Notes under the pieces: generated by a model
The model's database searches: none
What the model was told of the DNA's origin: nothing
The model's input: the letters and a program-made list of their open reading frames with translations, nothing else
Shown: one piece after another, positions 60,645 to 64,000 of the stretch
How the letters are laid out: the number at the start of each line of letters is the position of its first letter
How positions within the stretch are numbered: the stretch's first letter is position 1
Program-made: the position numbers and the translations under genes
From: Azorinus chamasolen
Taxonomy: Eukaryota > Mollusca > Bivalvia > Cardiida > Solecurtidae
Direction of reading: 5' to 3'
NCBI GenBank assembly: GCA_963576725.1
Contig: OY755252.1
Span: forward strand, 49,311,394 to 49,375,393
DNA length: 64,000 nucleotides

Positions 60645-60866
60645 TTAACCCTTTCTTCATATGAACGCCTTTTCATGCATTTGCAAACAGAATAGACCCA
60701 GATCAGACAGCCCCTATGATCAGGGTCTGCTCTGTTAGATTTTGACATGATATAGATCTGAAACTATAGTTTTTCTCACAGAAAAACATTTTTTTGTAAA
60801 GTTCAGTAAATAAATATTCATGATATCATTATTTCTTACATGAATATTGAATAGCGGAAGGGTTAA
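60645..60866. mobile_element. MITE with TTAACCCTTTC termini, second copy
   Basis: 'ttaaccctttcttcatatga' at the left, 'gaatagcggaagggttaa' at the right. Inner palindrome 'gaatagacccagatcagaca' / 'gatcagggtctgctctgtt'. Same family as 29204-29419. Confidence 0.75.
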
Positions 60867-61213
60867 ACAAGTTTGCCGAAATTGACTGCCGGTGTCGGCA
60901 CCCGAAATTGTCTTTATGAAAATGGGAAATATAGTGCATATAGGCACATACTCGATGAGATCTTTCGCCTTATGTCGAATATTACGAAGTAACAAGTGCC
61001 GGTATGAGGCGGGTTTTATGTATCATTTATTTAACTGTATTTCCATTTAATTTACATTTTGACACTGATGGTTCACAGTTCCATATTCTATAAAATAGCC
61101 TTATACTCCTATTTACAACTATCAAGTGTTCTGATCTAAACATAAATTTATGGTTATAATATTATTGCATTGCAAATTAGACGTATAAGAGTACCGCGAA
61201 TTTATTCTGGTAT
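60867..61213. other. No gene seen
   Basis: AT-rich spacer, present only between the second satellite block and X2, missing between the first satellite block and X1. Confidence 0.5.
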
Positions 61214-61731
61214 TCGAATATCGCGGTAGCGCGTGCAGCCATGTTTGAATGGGTAATGTTTTTCTTCTTTTTTTTTTCAAATGTGCATGGACTTACTAAT
61301 TTACTGGGACAACAATTCTGTTCCTAGTCCGCAAAGTTTTGTTTGCATTGTTCACCAGAAACCGTGGTTGCAAAGAATCGCAATGATCATTATTTAGGGA
61401 TGCTATTGACGCCTTTGCAAATAATGGTAGACGTATATGAGACGCTTTTTGTAGTAGTCGTCTGATCAGGATATGTTCTCTTTGCTAATGAGTAATATCG
61501 ATCAGGTTTTACAGTTTCTGCTATGACCAAATTTGGTATATGCATAGGCCAGAAATAAATATCTTCTAATTAATATTCACGATGTTAAACATTATTTCAT
61601 GAATATCCATCATATAAAGCCTTAATTTTGGTAGTAAGACTACTGGCGTTAATTTGAAACTGTCATATTGTTCTACAAAATCGAGAAACACCGAAAGAAT
61701 TTGCTAACTCATCAAGATTTGATCTAGTGCG
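61214..61731. repeat. Segmental duplicate X2
   Basis: Second copy of 58906-59440. The sequence beyond 61,731 is unique, so the duplicated tract ends here. Confidence 0.93.
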
Positions 61732-62085
61732 ATCGCTCCTTTGATGACGGCGAAGTTAACCGTCATGTCCTTCATTGTGTAGAAAACACGAACGCTGCGG
61801 ATTTTACCCTTTCTGTGCAAGGGTGACTCGTAGGGCTTGCTGTATTGTGAAAATATGTGGTCACCTTGGCAAAAAGATTAGATCCTGGTGAGATGTCGAA
61901 TAGCTTGATATGTATCTATATTCAAACTGTTTGACCTCAATTATGACTTGAGAAACACCGACGACAACTAGTTGGCTCCTAAAGGGTAGATGTCTTTTTT
62001 ACACACCCCGTCATACATATGTATACGTAAAAACACTTCTGACGTATATAACTCTTTCACCGTCATAGGCGAATCCATGATGACT
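61732..62085. other. No gene seen
   Basis: AT-rich spacer. Confidence 0.5.
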
Positions 62086-62153
62086 TGTGAAACAGTTCGG
62101 ATCAACGTCGCCCAGTAACTCGACGTCTACTCAGGATCCGAACTGTTTGACAC
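62086..62153. repeat. Hairpin-family copy
   Basis: 'tgaaacagttcggatcaacg' with 'tcgcccagtaactcgacgtc' and 'tactcaggatccgaactgtt'. Confidence 0.8.
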
Positions 62154-62793
62154 TGAGTATAATTTTGTAAAAAAAATGAAAATAACCCACCCCACATTAT
62201 AACCTGTAGCAGACAATTATCTACGCAGATAAATTCTGAAAGTGGGAGATCCTTCGAAAGTTTATGTTGGCACCGAAAGGGTTAAGCATGGTCCATGTTT
62301 GCATTTTTCCATCTATGTTGCGATAAATTTATTAGACCAACAATCACCGTCGGATGCAACGTTTAAAAAAAATTACTACATGCCAGACCATTACCACTTG
62401 CCATTATGAAGGCAATGTCAATAATTCGATTTTGTTTCTTCGAGGATTTACAGAAAATAAGCAAAGCTTTTTTTCTAGTACATGAATTTCAGTTTACCCT
62501 TTTACATTGGACAACCTTCATTTAGTTTGAGGTGTAGATGGAATCAGCTAAAATTTGATGAGGAATGAAACCTCAATAATCAAAATTGGCATGAATGTCT
62601 TATGAACTTTACCAGACAATACTAATAGGTATTGATTTTTTAAATTCTCAGAGATTTGTTTCCAACAAAAACTTTACAATTGAATAATTTAGGGATCGCT
62701 CAGAATAGACAAGTGAGCCTTCTTTAGACTTAGGGGGGAAGCTATTTGTGGTATGTAGAAAAGAAAGTGGTCTAAATAATACTTTTCTGCTCC
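62154..62793. other. No gene seen
   Basis: AT-rich spacer. Confidence 0.5.
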
Positions 62794-63602
62794 CCTAAGG
62801 GCCCAGTCTTACTAGGCCTTACGACCCCTTAAGACCTGTTTACGATTGCTACCGACCTCTGGTCGCCGATATTCGTACGAAAGTCACTGATAATCGCCCG
62901 TGGTCTTCAGTAATCGTTGGTAATCGTTTACAATCGTGCGACCAATTTCAGTCGCATTTCAGTCGTAGAGTGGTTGTTGACCATGTTGATCAACCTCAGG
63001 ACCCAGTCCCACTAGGCCGACGACCACTTATACCCTGTTTACTATTTCTAGCAACTTCTTGTCGCCGATATTCGTACGAAGGTCGCACGACAAGTCGCTG
63101 ACAATCGCGGGTAGTATTCAGTAATCGTTGGTAATCGTTTCTTGTCGTGCGACCGATTTCAGTCGCAGAGAGGTTGTTGAGCATGCACAACAACCTCTTT
63201 ACGATCGAACTGGTCGCCGGTAATCTTTAAGATGTAACATTGGAGAGTTCAGGTAATCGTGCAATCGTCGTACGAAGGTCTCCAATAATCTTTAACTGGT
63301 CGTTGGTGATCTTCCCTACAGTCCTACGACTATCAGCGACCTTTCCACAGCAACCTACGACTGTCGTGCAATTACCAGCGACTGCCTAAAGATTATTCGC
63401 GACTAGGCATAGATCACGTGACCACACAACAGATCAGAAGTGATTGTGGAACCTTCGTACGAATATCGCAATGTCGCAGATGCATCGCCAATGTGACTAC
63501 GAATGTTTTTGGAATTTAGTCGCCGACAATCGCAGACGATCGGCGGTTTCAGAGGTCTCAGAGGTCGCCAGTGGCAAGCGCTAGTGGGACTGTAGCCTAA
63601 GT
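62794..63602. mobile_element. Non-autonomous DNA transposon with a duplicated left end
   Basis: Termini 'ctaagggcccagtcttacta' and 'tagtgggactgtagcctaag' are inverted. The whole body is made of 'gtcgcc', 'taatcg' and 'cgtacgaa' words in both directions. The first about 199 bp (62,800-62,998) are repeated in tandem from 'gacccagtcccactaggccg' at 62,999. The 65-codon frame at 62996-63193 and most of the 127-codon frame at 63403-63786 read this sequence and are not genes. Confidence 0.8.
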
Positions 63603-63664
63603 AATTCACCGATGATGATTCTCTATTAATGAAAAATATATTATTAAACGAATAATTATTTAAG

Positions 63665-64000
63665 CCCTGGTCACAACCCGCGGTACTTGCAGGTGCGCGT
63701 TGTCTACTTGCAAAAACGTGGGCATAGTTTGGGGATTCGTACGTGATGAGTACCGCCTCCGTGTGGATTTGGGGGCACGCAGACACGTCGTAGAGCTTTT
63801 AGTGCATGCATGAGGAACGTTTCATGCGTTCAGGCTGCATTCGGGTTACGGATAATCCCAAGGACGGGTGACGCATGTACCTTCTACAGCCAATCAGCGC
63901 ACAACGCACTGGTTCTAGCACATAGAACGCACGTGCACCGTACCGAATAAGCACGAGCTCCGCAGTTACAGCGCAAGTTGTGCGTACTGATTGCTGCAGT
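63665..64000. mobile_element. Left part of another GC-rich element, cut by the window end
   Basis: Starts 'ccctggtcacaacccgcggt' and is GC-rich with 'gcgcg', 'cacgtgcacc', 'gcgtgc'-like words, unlike its AT-rich neighbours. This resembles MITEs with 'ccctggtcac' ends that I recall from bivalves. The other terminus is outside the window, so it cannot be confirmed. Confidence 0.45.

Noticed and set aside
63403..63786. 127-codon minus ORF near the right edge
   Set aside because: It spans the end of one transposon, a spacer and the start of another, so it cannot be a single gene.

Overview
The window looks like an intergenic, repeat-dominated piece of a mollusc genome, most likely a bivalve. The evidence is AT-rich sequence, spliceosomal GT-AG introns inside a mobile element, a clam-type SINE at about 14.7 kb, a Polinton/Maverick element, dense MITEs and long satellite arrays. 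The bivalve assignment rests on recollection of repeat families and was not searched. I find no recognisable host gene. Every protein-coding signal I can defend belongs to a mobile element.

Region 1 (0.9-14.7 kb): a decayed Polinton/Maverick of about 13.1 kb (1433-14557) sits inside an 'aggacatacactac' minisatellite. It starts AG, ends CT, is flanked by the 6-bp duplication CACTAC, and has long terminal inverted repeats. On the minus strand it carries a zinc-finger plus protein-primed family B DNA polymerase relic. On the plus strand it carries a packaging-type ATPase relic, a C2HC/acidic protein, and a retroviral-type integrase with a C-terminal chromodomain. All of these are broken by frameshifts and stops. 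The ATPase gene was hit twice by 5'-truncated copies of one retroelement (8390-9569 and 9670-10334), and a 198-bp element entered the left terminal repeat. No capsid or protease gene is visible.

Region 2 (14.7-35.9 kb): a SINE, minisatellites (about 40, 31, 48, 101 and 62 bp units), a 44-bp satellite array (23.6-26.6 kb), three members of an AGCTCACC/AAGAGGGCC-ended family, and several palindromic MITE families.

Region 3 (36-42 kb): a longer member of a MITE family carrying a 44-codon ORF. 1.2 kb of it is re-inserted 3.4 kb downstream between 43-bp direct repeats. A 31-bp satellite lies between the two.

Region 4 (42.7-52.5 kb): a 33-bp satellite open on both strands, with a near-identical 1322-bp internal tandem duplication, followed by 16-bp and 35-bp arrays, a MITE with about 120-bp inverted ends, and a (GT)n tract.

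Region 5 (52.5-64 kb): an approximately 160-bp satellite built around a TTCGAA-centred palindrome, with higher-order duplications of 1.71 and 1.53 kb and a segmental duplication with an internal deletion. Then come a DNA transposon with a duplicated left end and the start of another element cut by the window edge.

The most unusual pattern is that a dispersed hairpin family (arms near 'cagcttggatcc', loop near 'gtaactcggcgtctcatc') shares its loop sequence with tandem arrays of three different unit lengths (16, 31 and 33 bp). This suggests the loop of one mobile hairpin has repeatedly seeded satellites.
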